Source of the DNA: Phaeoceros laevis
Lineage: Eukaryota; Anthocerotophyta; Anthocerotopsida; Notothyladales
Direction: 5' to 3'
Assembly: GCA_049999765.1 (NCBI GenBank)
Contig: JBNGIQ010008245.1
Coordinates: 42,222 to 91,140, forward strand
Length of the DNA: 48,919 nucleotides
This document shows, piece after piece, positions 13,024-23,593 of this stretch. The notes below the pieces were generated by a model, which searched no databases, was not told the DNA's origin, and was given only the letters and a program-made list of their open reading frames with translations. The stretch's first letter is position 1. Every line of letters begins with the position of its first letter. A program made the translations under genes and the position numbers.

Positions 13024-13710
13024 TTTGCCCGACTCCCATCACAAGACTGCGACGCTTGAGTATTTAGGAACTTACAGAAAGCAACGTGACGCAAGAACGC
13101 TGAAAATCTCTCACAGAAATCAGGCCTGTTTCTAGAGCAGGCATCAGCAGGGGGCCCCCCCGGGCCCCCACCCCAGCACCTTCCAAATCGCCTGCACCAT
13201 CTCTGTCATCAAACGGAGATGATGCCACCATCTTGTCGGTCACCCTCAATCCCAAGGCCCTCGACCAAATTCCGCTAGGGAAGGAAGCTGCTTTCAAGTT
13301 CGGGGGACTTCATAACGACTGATGATTGAAGACTCGAAAATGGCGCCCGTTTCTGCTGAAAAGTGATGAACAACACAAATACTGTAGATCGATTAGGGCA
13401 AATCTCATTGCAAAAACTGAGCTGGGGGATTTAGTTCAAACTTACTTTCACATAGCTATGGTGACCGTGCAAAGTCATCACATCTATGACCCAGGATCTA
13501 GAGCCGACCAACAGGGGGGAGCTCGCCGGATCCCTCACGAGGGATCCGGCGAGCAACGAGATCATGCCCCTTACTTCGATCTCGGCAACATTTCGCCCGA
13601 ACTGAGGTCAAACGTGTACAGCAATGTAGGATGTTGAGGAAACCTCGTTTCCCTTTCCAACCTGACAAGGCCCAGGCTTCACCGGAAGTCATCCGCACAG
13701 TTTCAAGGGC
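13024..13710. other. divergent intergenic region with C/G-rich tract and palindrome
   Basis: This 687-bp region lies between SNAPC3 (minus) and the PPR gene (plus). It has a G/C-only tract near 13150-13180 (runs of G and C around GGGCCC) and the 34-bp palindrome at 13521-13554. A minus-strand open frame at 13064-13297 has no family match and cannot be joined in frame to SNAPC3. Confidence 0.55.
13521..13554. repeat. perfect 16-bp inverted repeat, 2-nt spacer
   Basis: The arm GCTCGCCGGATCCCTC (13521-13536) is followed after 2 nt by its exact reverse complement (13539-13554). It would form a GC-rich cruciform or hairpin. It lies about 155 bp upstream of the PPR start codon. Confidence 0.95.
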
Positions 13711-16025
13711 ATGAGTTTTCACATGTTTCGGAGGCAGTGGCAGTTTTTAAAACTTGGCCGGTATCCAGTTTCGTTTTCAGGTTTCCAGAGACAGGTATCA
13801 GCAGGGCCATTGTTGAATCCTGTAACAGTTCGCCATCTCTTTCATAAGCGCCTAAGCGAATCCATGTGTTTGTTTTGCAGGAGATCTCAGGTCGTAGATG
13901 TTTCCCGACAAGCTTATGTTCTGCAAGGGAGTATGCCTCTCATGCAAGAAAAGAGAGACGTCGGTTACTCTTTCAAAAGACTGCAAAAAGGGAGCGGAGT
14001 GCTTCTAGGGCACCCGTGTCAGATGATGTAGTTCAGTTGAGGACAGTATCTCCTTTGTCTGGTAATGGTAAGTTGAAGGCAAGGTCTCCTTGGTCTCCCG
14101 AGGTAAGAGTTGAAAGTTTAGTGACCGTTGTCACTCAAGATGATAAATGGGGACTGTCAACAGAACAATCACTGCAGCAGCTTCATATGAAGCTAAGGCC
14201 TTACCATGTCCATGAAGTGCTGAAGAAGGTGAAGAGCATAGAGCTGGCTTGGAACTTTTTCAAGTGGGCGGGGAAGCAACCAGATTATGAACATGATTCA
14301 TATACCAAGAACACGATGGTCAAGATACTGGGAGGAGCATGTTGCTTCGATGAAATGTTGCTCGTCTTTGAAGACAACAATGGCAAGTGTGGTGACAAGG
14401 ATGTGTTTGCCATCACCACAGCTATGCGATTGTTTGGAAAAGCCAACAAGCCCGAGGCTGCTGTGGATTTATTCCAGCTGATGAAAGCTCGTGGTTTCAA
14501 GCTAGACAGTGTTACGTATAATTGTTTGATTGCCTTGTTAGTCAGGGCCGGCAATTTCATTGCTGCTGAATCCTATTACAAGGAAATGCTTGATTCAGGC
14601 CATATTCCAGACCGCTACACCTACGCAAGTATCATCACAAGTTATGGGAAGTCAGGCCAGCTCGATGGTGCCCTCAACGTGTTTGAAGAGATGAAAGCTC
14701 ATGGCATAAATCCCTGTGCGGTGACATACACTGCCTTGATGAGAGCACACTTTCAGGCAAGTCAATTTGAGGAAGCATTCAAGATCTTTGAGCTTATGAA
14801 GGAGGAAAGCTGTGTGCTTGACACTGTCGTGCATAATACCCTCATCGACGGGCTTATTCAAGGAGGAATGGTTGACAGGGCGCTTGCCTTGTTCGAAAAA
14901 ATGACCAGCAGTGACACTGATCTTGCCACTTTCAACACCATACTGGATGGACTTGCAAAGGTAGGCGCCATGGATAAGGCTGTACTTATCTTTGCAGAGT
15001 TGAAGCTTCGTTATGCTCCGGACAGGATATCCTTCAATGCCATTATGGACGGCCATCGAAGGGCAGGCCGAACGGAAGAGGCTGTCCTGCTATACTACGA
15101 AATGATGGCTAATGGAGTTAGTGCTGATTTAATTACCTTCAACACTGTCATCGATGTCCTGGGAAAGGCTGGTAGGGTCGATGAAGCCTTGGAAACGTTT
15201 GAGAAACTCAAACAGCAGGGTTTGGTTCCGGATGTTTTCACTTTCATGTCGCTCATCGATGCCTTCGCCAAGAGTGGCAGAGTGCAAAAAGCTCTGGAAC
15301 TGTTGTATGTAATGAAGGATAACGGGATTCAGCCCAACTCAGCCCTGTATCATATACTTATATCAGCACTTGCAAAATCTGGTGCGACAACACAAGCACT
15401 ACTGCTTGTAAATGAAGCAACTGACAGGGGGTGGTCAGTCAGCACCATAACCTTCAATCTTGTAGTCGATGTGCTGGGAAAGGCAGGTGACTGTACTGAA
15501 GCGTTCAATTTGTTTGAGCAAATGAAATCATTGGGCTCGGAACCTGATGAATTCACATATAGCAGTTTGCTGTCTTCTCTGGTGCGGGGTACCAAAATAC
15601 CTGAGGCCTCGAAAGTGTTTGAAGAAGCCAAGGCCAAAGGCTGTGCAGATGCTGGGTTCTACGTCCTGATGATCAACGGCTACTGCAAGGACGAACGGTG
15701 GCAGGATGCCTTGCAACTGTATCAGGAACTAAGGGATGCTGGTGTCATCCCAGGCACCTCTCTTTTCATCGAGCTCTGCAAGGGCTTGGAAAAGACGGGA
15801 AGAATTGTGGATTTAGTGCACATGATCCAAGACTTGCAGCAGTGCCTAGCGAGTCCGAGTGAGGTGGTGTGTAATTGTTTCTTAACAGGCTATGTAAAGG
15901 CAGGGTACCTAGGTAGAGCTCACAGGGTCCTGGAATTCATGAACCGTAAAAAGATGGCCCCTGACAAAGAAATGGTGGAACTACTTACTGGATGCGACAC
16001 CTCTTGTTGGTCGAACATGAGGTGA
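13711..16025 (+). CDS. P-class pentatricopeptide repeat protein, probably mitochondrial or plastid
   Basis: This is an organelle RNA-binding protein built of about 15 consecutive 35-residue PPR motifs from roughly residue 165 to the C-terminus. Typical units end in PD and begin TYNxLI or TFNxVI (for example TFNTVIDVLGKAGRVDEALE). There is no E, DYW or SMR domain, so it is P-class, usually acting in RNA stabilisation, splicing or translation rather than editing. The main exon reads from 13881 to 16025. The sequence before 13881 (TTTGTTTTGCAG) is an excellent splice acceptor. An upstream exon 13711-13794 joins in phase 0 and supplies an Arg-rich, acid-poor presequence (MSFHMFRRQWQFLKLGR), giving 742 residues. 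If that exon is wrong, translation would start at 13866. The RNA target cannot be read from the sequence. Confidence 0.9.
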
Positions 16026-17366
16026 GGAATGACTCGCCCCTTCCAACGGCGAAGTTTGTAATACCCTGTCCGGCCAGGGCACACAAAACACCTAGATTGG
16101 TCGTTGCTCACCTTTGTTTAACTCGCGGCTAGAATATTCTTCTACTCTGGAGGCCTTTCCGCTTGACAGGCCTAAGAGAGGCTGAACTGTAGTAGGACGT
16201 CATGTTTAGATCGGTGACGAGTCCGCGAAGAATAGAATACACTACATCGCTGCCCTCCAATCAGCGGATGTGTTTTCTCATCATTTTCTACGCACGTGGA
16301 GAAAATGAACTTCCTGGAAAATTCCGCCTCTAGCCTTGCTTAAACATTACTCCATGTCTCCCATGTGTACCACAATTACCTTTTGACGTAATCCAGGCAA
16401 CACACCACCTCGTTGGGGGAGCCGCATTTGCCAACAAGCAGCAGACGGAGGCTGGAGACGGAAGGCATTTCGTGGGACCCACCGCTGTCCACTCGTGACA
16501 CCTAACTCTACGACGAACACTATTGACAAGCAGTTCTTGTGGCAAAACCAGCCGTTCAACGCACAAGCTGGCCCACGCGCAACGGGACCCACGCGCAATC
16601 GTGAAAGAGTTGTCCATTTCCTTCCTCCCGCGGTGGTGTCTGGATGCGACCTCGCAGGACGCGCTACACGAGAATCCTGATGAGTAATCAGGTCTTCTTG
16701 GGCTTTGGCTTGTCTCGGCACTCTTTCTACCTGTAGAAGGCCAGGGGTCTTCTGGGGATGTAAGGGAGAAGTAGTCAAGGTGATCACTCCCGTACGAATG
16801 GAGGACGGAGTGGTTTATATCCTGAGACCTGACTAACTTCTTGAGAGTCCTAGATACACGGTTTCAAACGATTCGTCGATGTAAAAAGAAGAGTGACATC
16901 GAACATTGGCTCAATGTCGCTCATTGTCTGAATTGTGAGTTTGTACACCGATGCGACGAAATAGGTCTAAATAGCTCTAAAGCAACCAGCCACTTTTCAG
17001 CAGGCTGCAGAAATTTGACCGTTTCCTAACGACTTCATCAGCAGTAGTAAGGGTGCAAATTGCAAACACCATGCCACTGCCTATGACAGTCAGAGCATCT
17101 AAACCTACAGGAAAAGGGGGACTAGAAAGGGGTGAGGGCATCCACCGAAAGCCTCAAAGTAACTCCTCATGTTCAAGAGAGGTTGACGCACTTGTGATGA
17201 TGAAGGACTTGCACAGATTCCGCCTTCACATGCTCAGCCCTCCACCCTTGAGGGCTGAGCAAACCACCAGATGCAGCAACATCTAGAAACCTGCAATCCA
17301 TTGCTACCTACAACTCAGATCATTGGCTTGGAATGTTAGAAGTCCCCCCATAGAACATTGTGCACA
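16026..17366. other. convergent intergenic region, nothing recognised
   Basis: This 1.3-kb region lies between the stops of the PPR gene and the JAZ gene and probably includes both 3' UTRs. Open frames of 60-146 codons on both strands overlap each other and carry no domain signature. I see no tRNA, repeat or transposon feature. Confidence 0.5.
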
Positions 17367-19560
17367 TCAGTGGATTTGCAGTTGCTGTTGCTGCAACTGG
17401 GGTTGTAAGCCTGAGGTGCCATTGAGGCCATCGCTGCCAGCAGCGACCTCTATGCCACTACATCTCATGCGGCTCACGCCATGATCTTCAGAGCCATGGA
17501 CTTGTTGGAAATGTTCCCCACAGGTGAGCTGCTGCCTGACGGGTGAAGACGGCACTGACTGAGACGCACAAGGAGGGGATGGTGAAGTGGGGCGGCTGCT
17601 ATGAGCTACGACACTGCGGTTTTGAGGAGGGCTTGGAGGCCTGTCATAAGGTGGAAACTTTTTCTCACTGTTGTTATTCAGATATGGAGCCTTTGCACGT
17701 GCCCTGAAATTCAAAAACAAGAACTAATTCAACATAATGTCGAGCCATCATGCAATTGAACTCGTAGGACTAGAAGAAGTAGGAGCAGTTTGAGCCCCTA
17801 CCTACCTGTCTTTCCGTTTCTCCAAAAAGCGAGCCAGAGACGCCTTGCGTGCCTGCGGTAGCTCTGTGAAAGAACAAGGCACATTCAGACTAGATGTCCG
17901 ACTTGCTATCGAAACGAAACGGAGGACGACGAAACTAGTGAACAGGATAGAGTGCGAACTTTCCCTACCTGCAGAAATGCCTGGAGCGATTCTTGGTCTC
18001 TGAGATGACTTGCTCATCGTGCCACCCGCAGAGGAACTAGGAGAAGGTGCAGAGCCTGAAGGTGCTACAATGGCTGGCTTCCCTGCCACTATGGGACCTG
18101 AAGGCTGCTGTAGCATGCAGCTAAACGTACTTTCATTGCCAGCCAAGAGCATGATGGCCCGTGCCTGCAGGTTGACACCCAGATCAGCACATCACATAGC
18201 CTGAGTAAAACTGCATCTTCCACCACAGCTTCCAGATCACAAGAACAGGAACAGTGTTTGTCAAGTTACGCACCTTGTCTTCGGGCACATCATCGTACAC
18301 ATTCACTTGTCCAGAATAGAAGATAGTAAGCTGCGCTGTTGGTTTGCCTCCCGGGGCATTGTTTCCAATGGCTCTGCAGGCCCAAACACACCATTCATAT
18401 TCATTACACCTCGTTCGGAGGAAAAAGGGGTTTCTTAAGCACAGCTTACGAAGTCAAAAGAAAGCTGATTTACCTCGATGGCGCCATAGGCTGAACGGAC
18501 ACCGAGCGTGGGACAAGGATGCTATTGCTTTGAGACAGAGCTCTCTGAGACGCCGTCATGAAAGCAGACAAGCTGGGTTCCTGGCTCAACGTCACATGGC
18601 GACCGTCCACTCTCTGGAGACCTGGTATCGGAGACCCAAAACCCCCCTGTTGGGCAAACCCTCCCTGAACATGCTGACCGTTTGCCGCAGCTGGAATGGC
18701 AAGCGATAGAGCTGCTGGGGGAGCAGAGACAGGAGGCCGAGAGCTATAAGCATGTGCTGGTGATGAGTCCTGTTTGTGCTGGCTTTCAGCCTGCATAGCT
18801 TGGGCGAACCTAGCTTGGACAATCCTATTCTGCTGGTCAATGATGGAGCTTCCCGATAGAGGACCGCTCTGCAAGATGGTACAATAAGGTCAATTCAACA
18901 TCCACAAAAAGCACACGGTGTTCCGAGGACGATGCATCCATAGCAAGCTTCAGCTTACAGTGGCAAAGGCAGCTGCAGACTGAGAAGACATAGAGGAGGG
19001 TGCGTCGCCGCCACTATATGTCGGAGAGCCTCTAGCGGACCGGTCCTGCGCAGCTGCTTGCCGCGCTTGGCTTAACTTGGCCTGCTGCTGTTGTTGCTGC
19101 TGCATTCCTGTAACCACAGCACAAGAGTGTGAGCATGACGTGCCGCAGATACCCCCAGGGCCACCCTAGCATGCCACATTTCATGTCAACTACATGTAAT
19201 ACCTCGAAATTGCAACAAGAATCGGTACTCTTCCTCGGAGACCTGGAAGCCAGCCGTGGCTTCCGGCTTCTCTGACGGAACCCCCGACGAGCGGGAAGGA
19301 CTAGTTCTGGCTTTCTTCGCTTCCCCCTGCCCCTCGGCCTCCAGTTCCACCTTCTCCTCCTCACTCTTGGTCTCGGCATCACCGGGACCCTCACTCTCGT
19401 TTGGCGGGGTCCTCGCTGGAGACCTCGGAAGCTGCTCCTTGTCCCGCTCCGGCTCCCTCTCCGGCGACGAGGCACTATCCTTCCCCTCCGCAGAGCCCTC
19501 GGCCATGTCCTGGTCTCCATTACCCCCCATCCCGAGGAAGTCCACTGCTTCTCTGGCCAT
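17367..19560 (-). CDS. JAZ: JAZ (TIFY family) jasmonate-pathway repressor
   Basis: This is a nuclear co-repressor that binds MYC transcription factors and is degraded when COI1 perceives the jasmonate-type ligand. Seven exons (19560-19203, 19107-18959, 18868-18474, 18373-18274, 18164-17969, 17863-17806, 17703-17367) join in phase to 530 residues, longer than typical angiosperm JAZs. Features in order: N-terminal VDFLGMGG resembling JAZ N-termini; a long acidic then Gln-rich low-complexity part; the ZIM domain with exact TIFYSG (TIFY at about 317-320) and VPEDKARAIMLLA; and the Jas motif from about 400, ELPQARKASLARFLEKRKDR, followed by ARAKAPY. An intron splits the Jas motif before RARAKAPY, as in many JAZ genes. 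PEAPOD or TIFY8 are unlikely, given the complete Jas motif. The degron core reads LPQARK rather than LPIARR. Confidence 0.93.
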
Positions 19561-22106
19561 ATCTCGTACCCCGAGAGTACAGATCACAGCAGAGGGGCAA
19601 AGACAAGACGGCCGTTGCCTCACACAATTGCTCCCTCTCCTCGTCGCAAGTCTAGGAAGGAAGGCAATCTGGCGAGACAAACATGGACATCCACCGGACC
19701 CCTTGAAGCTTTTGAAGCCGAGATCGGGGTGTTCAGCAAGCACGAACGAGATACGTTTCTGCGTACTCCGCAGAAAGGAGCAAGCAGGCTGGCTGGTTGT
19801 TAGCTTCTCAGCTGGATGGCAACTGCGAGCTGCAGCACGGGCATTTGAAGACGCGGAACTGGGAGGCCAAAGAAAGAAAGGAGGCACGGTGGAGGGTAGC
19901 CGGTCCAGTCCGCTATCTCCTACAGCTCTCTCCGCGCGGCACCAAATACGCACGTGCTTTCCATGTTTTAGTGTAGTGTATACGAAACGGCCGACCGACG
20001 GCCAGCCGTGCTCCGCCTTGGGTTCGAACCCAGCACTCCGCGGCTTGGCTCTACGGGGGCCACGTTTTGTATCCACCTGGCGGTGGTACTCGAGTTGGAT
20101 TGATAATGCAGGACGGTATGGATTCTTTTCAATCTTTTGCCTCGACCCCTGTTACAAACGCAGTTACCAACGGCCGCCCACGGGAACCAGGCGGCCGTTG
20201 GATGGTACGCGGAATGGCAAGCGTCTCAATCTACGAACTCGTAATGCATGAGCCCCCCTTAAAATGCGTAAGAACGAATGCAACTATGGGTTTTGGCATT
20301 CCGCGTTTTTTAGTTTAGAGCTGTAAAAAACGGGGGAGTAGGCTATATAGCACTGTTACTCACTATTTAGCATGCCAACGGGGTAGCCTGGGTGGGTAGG
20401 TTGTTAACGTAGTAAATGAACAGGTCTTGCGTTTAACTCCTGTGCTGCCTGTCTGTTTATAGAAATACACTTTTTTCGGAAACTTATGAGCGTGAGTGAC
20501 AAACGTAACAGACGTTTACGGAGTGATCCGTAACGCGTTTCTCTGCAACTTTGCCAAAACCCAACGTGGAGGAGCAGCAAAAGGTGGATAGAGTCCGATA
20601 GACTCTCAAACAACATGACTCTCTAATTGATTGGTGATGACACTTTGATGACACTAGGAAGTCTCAATAGGCTTCCTTTTTTCCGCATGGCCTTCTTGCC
20701 CATCATTTACCAATTTACTTTCATGGGCCTTCACAAAAGTCTAATAGTATGTAAGAAAAAATCATCTTCAACCCAATTATGTGCAATAAGTAATGTCTTG
20801 GTAGTGGTGCCCTCAATGGAGCAACCAAGACTCTCATGTACATGTTATGGGATCCCAAATATATAAATTCAATTCAATGTTTAGACATGTACTCATATGT
20901 GGAGTAGCATGTTACTTTAGAAGAAAGAGAAGGAAGTCCTTACAAGCCGCACGGACTTAGAAGGGGACCCACAAGGAATTGTCGCGAATCTCATGTTGGG
21001 GAACCCAATTCAATCCAAGGACGTATCTTGTGAGAGTAACATGACCCTTTACAGCAAGCACCCGTGGGATAGGTACTCCATCCGATTCCGCAATGGCATT
21101 GCCATTCATTGTCAAACATCATCTAGGCTTTTCTGGGACTGCAAGGTGTGTGTTCATATTTTGTAGGGCAAGGGCTGGACCATCAGTTTGCGTCCTCGCC
21201 AGCCGCGTTCGGGCGTGGTCGTGACACCCACTGCTAGCGGCCTTGCAGGTAATACATGATGTCCACAGACGGATGTTACATTCGACAATAGCGACATCCA
21301 CCAAGATATAGGTGGGTTAATACCTTCATGATGCACAGTGACAATGTCTACATTCAACATTCAACCATACGGTCCATACCGAAATCCACCGATATCTAAC
21401 CCCTTAAGTTGGATGAGCGAAACGGGTAAAGCTCTCCTGGCCCTTTCCTTCGGGAACCGCTCACACCGACCCTTACACCCGAAACTAAGGTCGCTCCGAG
21501 GGGTTTGGCCGTTCACACAGCTGCTTCGGAAGGAGGCAGCCTTTCGAGGATTGACCTGAATTTTCGAGAGCTCGAGGCTCACTGCCCATCTTGTCGTGGT
21601 GAATGCACATTGACGCAGGGCAACACAGTGAGAACTTGAACATGAAGGCGTGGAGATTACATGACACTGGGTAAACACTAGAAAAGCACTGGACTCCATG
21701 CGCAGAGAAGACGCATGCCCCTGTACTTCTGTAGGAGGCGGGCATGGTGGCCTCGTCAGACGATTGAATCATATTCGTGCTGCGAAGAGAATCTGTAATC
21801 TTCGAATCTGTATGTCATCAGTCCACGGACTCACCAATCCAGCAAGGTTGCACACAAAACACTTGTCATCCACTATCACAGAAAGAACCTGCAATACCTT
21901 GAGCATCTCTCAGGTAATTCACTTCCGATGACCTCCCATGCCAAGCTTCTCGGCTTATTACCCATGCCAAATGATCCACAAGTCGTGGTTATCTCGATCC
22001 CTTAGTGGTGAACTTTGTCTTCACTCCACCTTCAAGCACGAAACAACATGCAGCACCGCAAAGTTACCCCCAGACCATTCCTGCGCTTGCGAGAAATGGC
22101 TTTTAT
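19561..22106. other. 2.5-kb intergenic region, no gene seen
   Basis: This region runs from the JAZ start to the stop of the TH1-domain gene. The first few hundred bases probably hold the JAZ promoter. Beyond that there are only scattered short frames without domain signatures. No transposon termini or RNA genes were recognised. A TGGGTTCGAACCCA palindrome near 20019-20032 resembles a tRNA B-box but has no tRNA fold around it. Confidence 0.5.
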
Positions 22107-22967
22107 TTACCACAAATGCAAACCACCTTCCAATTCCTCAAACTGTAACTCAATAGCACGTTCCGCATCGACTCTGTACTGAAAGCTGCAGACAACATAG
22201 AAGAGAGGCCGTCATTGTGTGGTTGCTAACGAGATGCATTGTACACGACCAGCCAAAAACCCTACCAGTTGGAGAAGATGACTTCCACTGGGATACTATT
22301 TTTGGACAGTTTCTTCGTCGCCTCCACAAGGGCTGTAATGATTTCTGTCTTCCGGGTACTGGCCAAGAGGGTATCATACTCGCTTGGTACTACGACTGCG
22401 AAAAAGTTGTCGCTAAGTTCACTGAGCAAAAGCCTCCCAATATTTGGCAAAGGCAGTCGTCGCCTGAGTCCGAAAAACTCTGCATCCAGAAGGTAGAGAG
22501 CAGAATCTGTAACCAATAATATCCGTCTTGTTATCTTAATTTTACGGTTGACCTTCACCACATGGTCCGAAAAGAACACTTCTTTGTCACCTGACAACAC
22601 AAGCGAGAGGCAGGCATCAGCAACATCGGGACAGATAATCCTCTTCCAGTCAGATCTGCTATACGGCCTTACTTAAAATTCCACATTCATAAGCAGACCC
22701 TCCATCCTTCATTAGCAGGAACAAGAGGGTTGCAACCCGACCATGCTTGGAGAGCAATCGCATCGCATTTTCGTTCGCTCCAACGTTGATGTAGTCCCCC
22801 TTGAAGAGCCGGTTCATGGAGGAGCGGCGCCTGGCCTTGACCCCCATAAAGGCTTCCTGAGACTCCATGGACATGCTGGAGGAAGACCGGGTGCGCTCCT
22901 CACCATCCGCGTCGACTGCCGGTTCTTGAAACCCCACCTTCTTCTTCGTCTGCGCATTGCTCTCCAT
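22107..22967 (-). CDS. stand-alone myosin-I tail homology (TH1) domain protein
   Basis: This is a small protein of 209 residues from three exons (22967-22742, 22590-22266, 22185-22107), all in phase. After a Ser-rich N-terminus it carries the class I myosin TH1 fold. Visible blocks are KGDYINVGANENAMRLLSKHG, VFFSDHVVKVNRKIK, RRILLVTDSALYLLD, LSELSDNFFAVVVPSEYD, and STRKTEIITALVEA, ending with a short FEELEGG-type strand. In myosin-I this tail binds acidic phospholipids, so a membrane-binding role is a fair inference. There is no motor or IQ motif. Plants have only class VIII and XI myosins, so the orphan domain is notable. It is divergent from DRG1. Confidence 0.87.
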
Positions 22968-23593
22968 CGTCTGTCCAGGATCTGGTCTACTCAGATCTAG
23001 TCAGACTCTACTGACATTTTTCAATGTCACACCCGACTGTTGAATCCTCAATAGCAAATTTGGAGAAGTGTCGTCTAAAACCCTAATTCTCCCAGGGGAA
23101 CGTGCCTTCATTTTCCTGTCAGACTGATGAGGAGATCCTGGGCGTGACTTCGTCAGTACCTTCAACGTAGCGCGAAACTTGGACCTGCGTCGCGCCTAGA
23201 AGTTGAATTCTTTGGTTGTAGGGTTTAGATTGCTTCGAGGGTTTGTTCCAGATTCGGAAACATTGAGGTGGATTGCATTCGCACGTCAGCTGGCAGCTAG
23301 GATGGTCTTCAAGGACCGAGACTCTGGGGGAGGCAGTGCATGAGGAATACAGACGGACGCGGCAAATCCGGAATCTACGAAATTGGCGGCATGGCGAAAT
23401 CGCCCTGTTGACTTGCCGCTGTCGAGTACAGGGTCGCGAGTCCTTCCATCCGTTTGTGTGAAGAAGTTCTTGTTTTGGGGGAGATTTTGTGTGTGGCTCT
23501 AGTAGTGTAGGATCGGTCACCTCGCCCCGCATTACCAAGTGGTAACAGGTGCCTTTGACGAAAGTGTAGTTGAATCAGAAAGATCCTGCAGTC
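22968..23593. promoter_or_regulatory. divergent TH1-protein / DRG1 promoter region with telo-box
   Basis: This 626-bp interval separates the two divergent start codons. It contains AAACCCTAA at 23078-23086, matching the plant telo-box often found upstream of translation-related genes. I found no credible exon in it. Confidence 0.45.

Noticed and set aside
13064-13297. Upstream coding exon of SNAPC3
   Set aside because: An in-frame TGA lies just before the SNAPC3 ATG and no splice joins the two frames.
20019-20032. tRNA-like B-box GGTTCGAACCC
   Set aside because: It is a simple palindrome; no acceptor, D or anticodon stems can be drawn around it.
19256-20251. 331-codon plus-strand open frame
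   Set aside because: It is antisense to low-complexity JAZ exon 1 and has Ser/Pro-rich composition without a domain.
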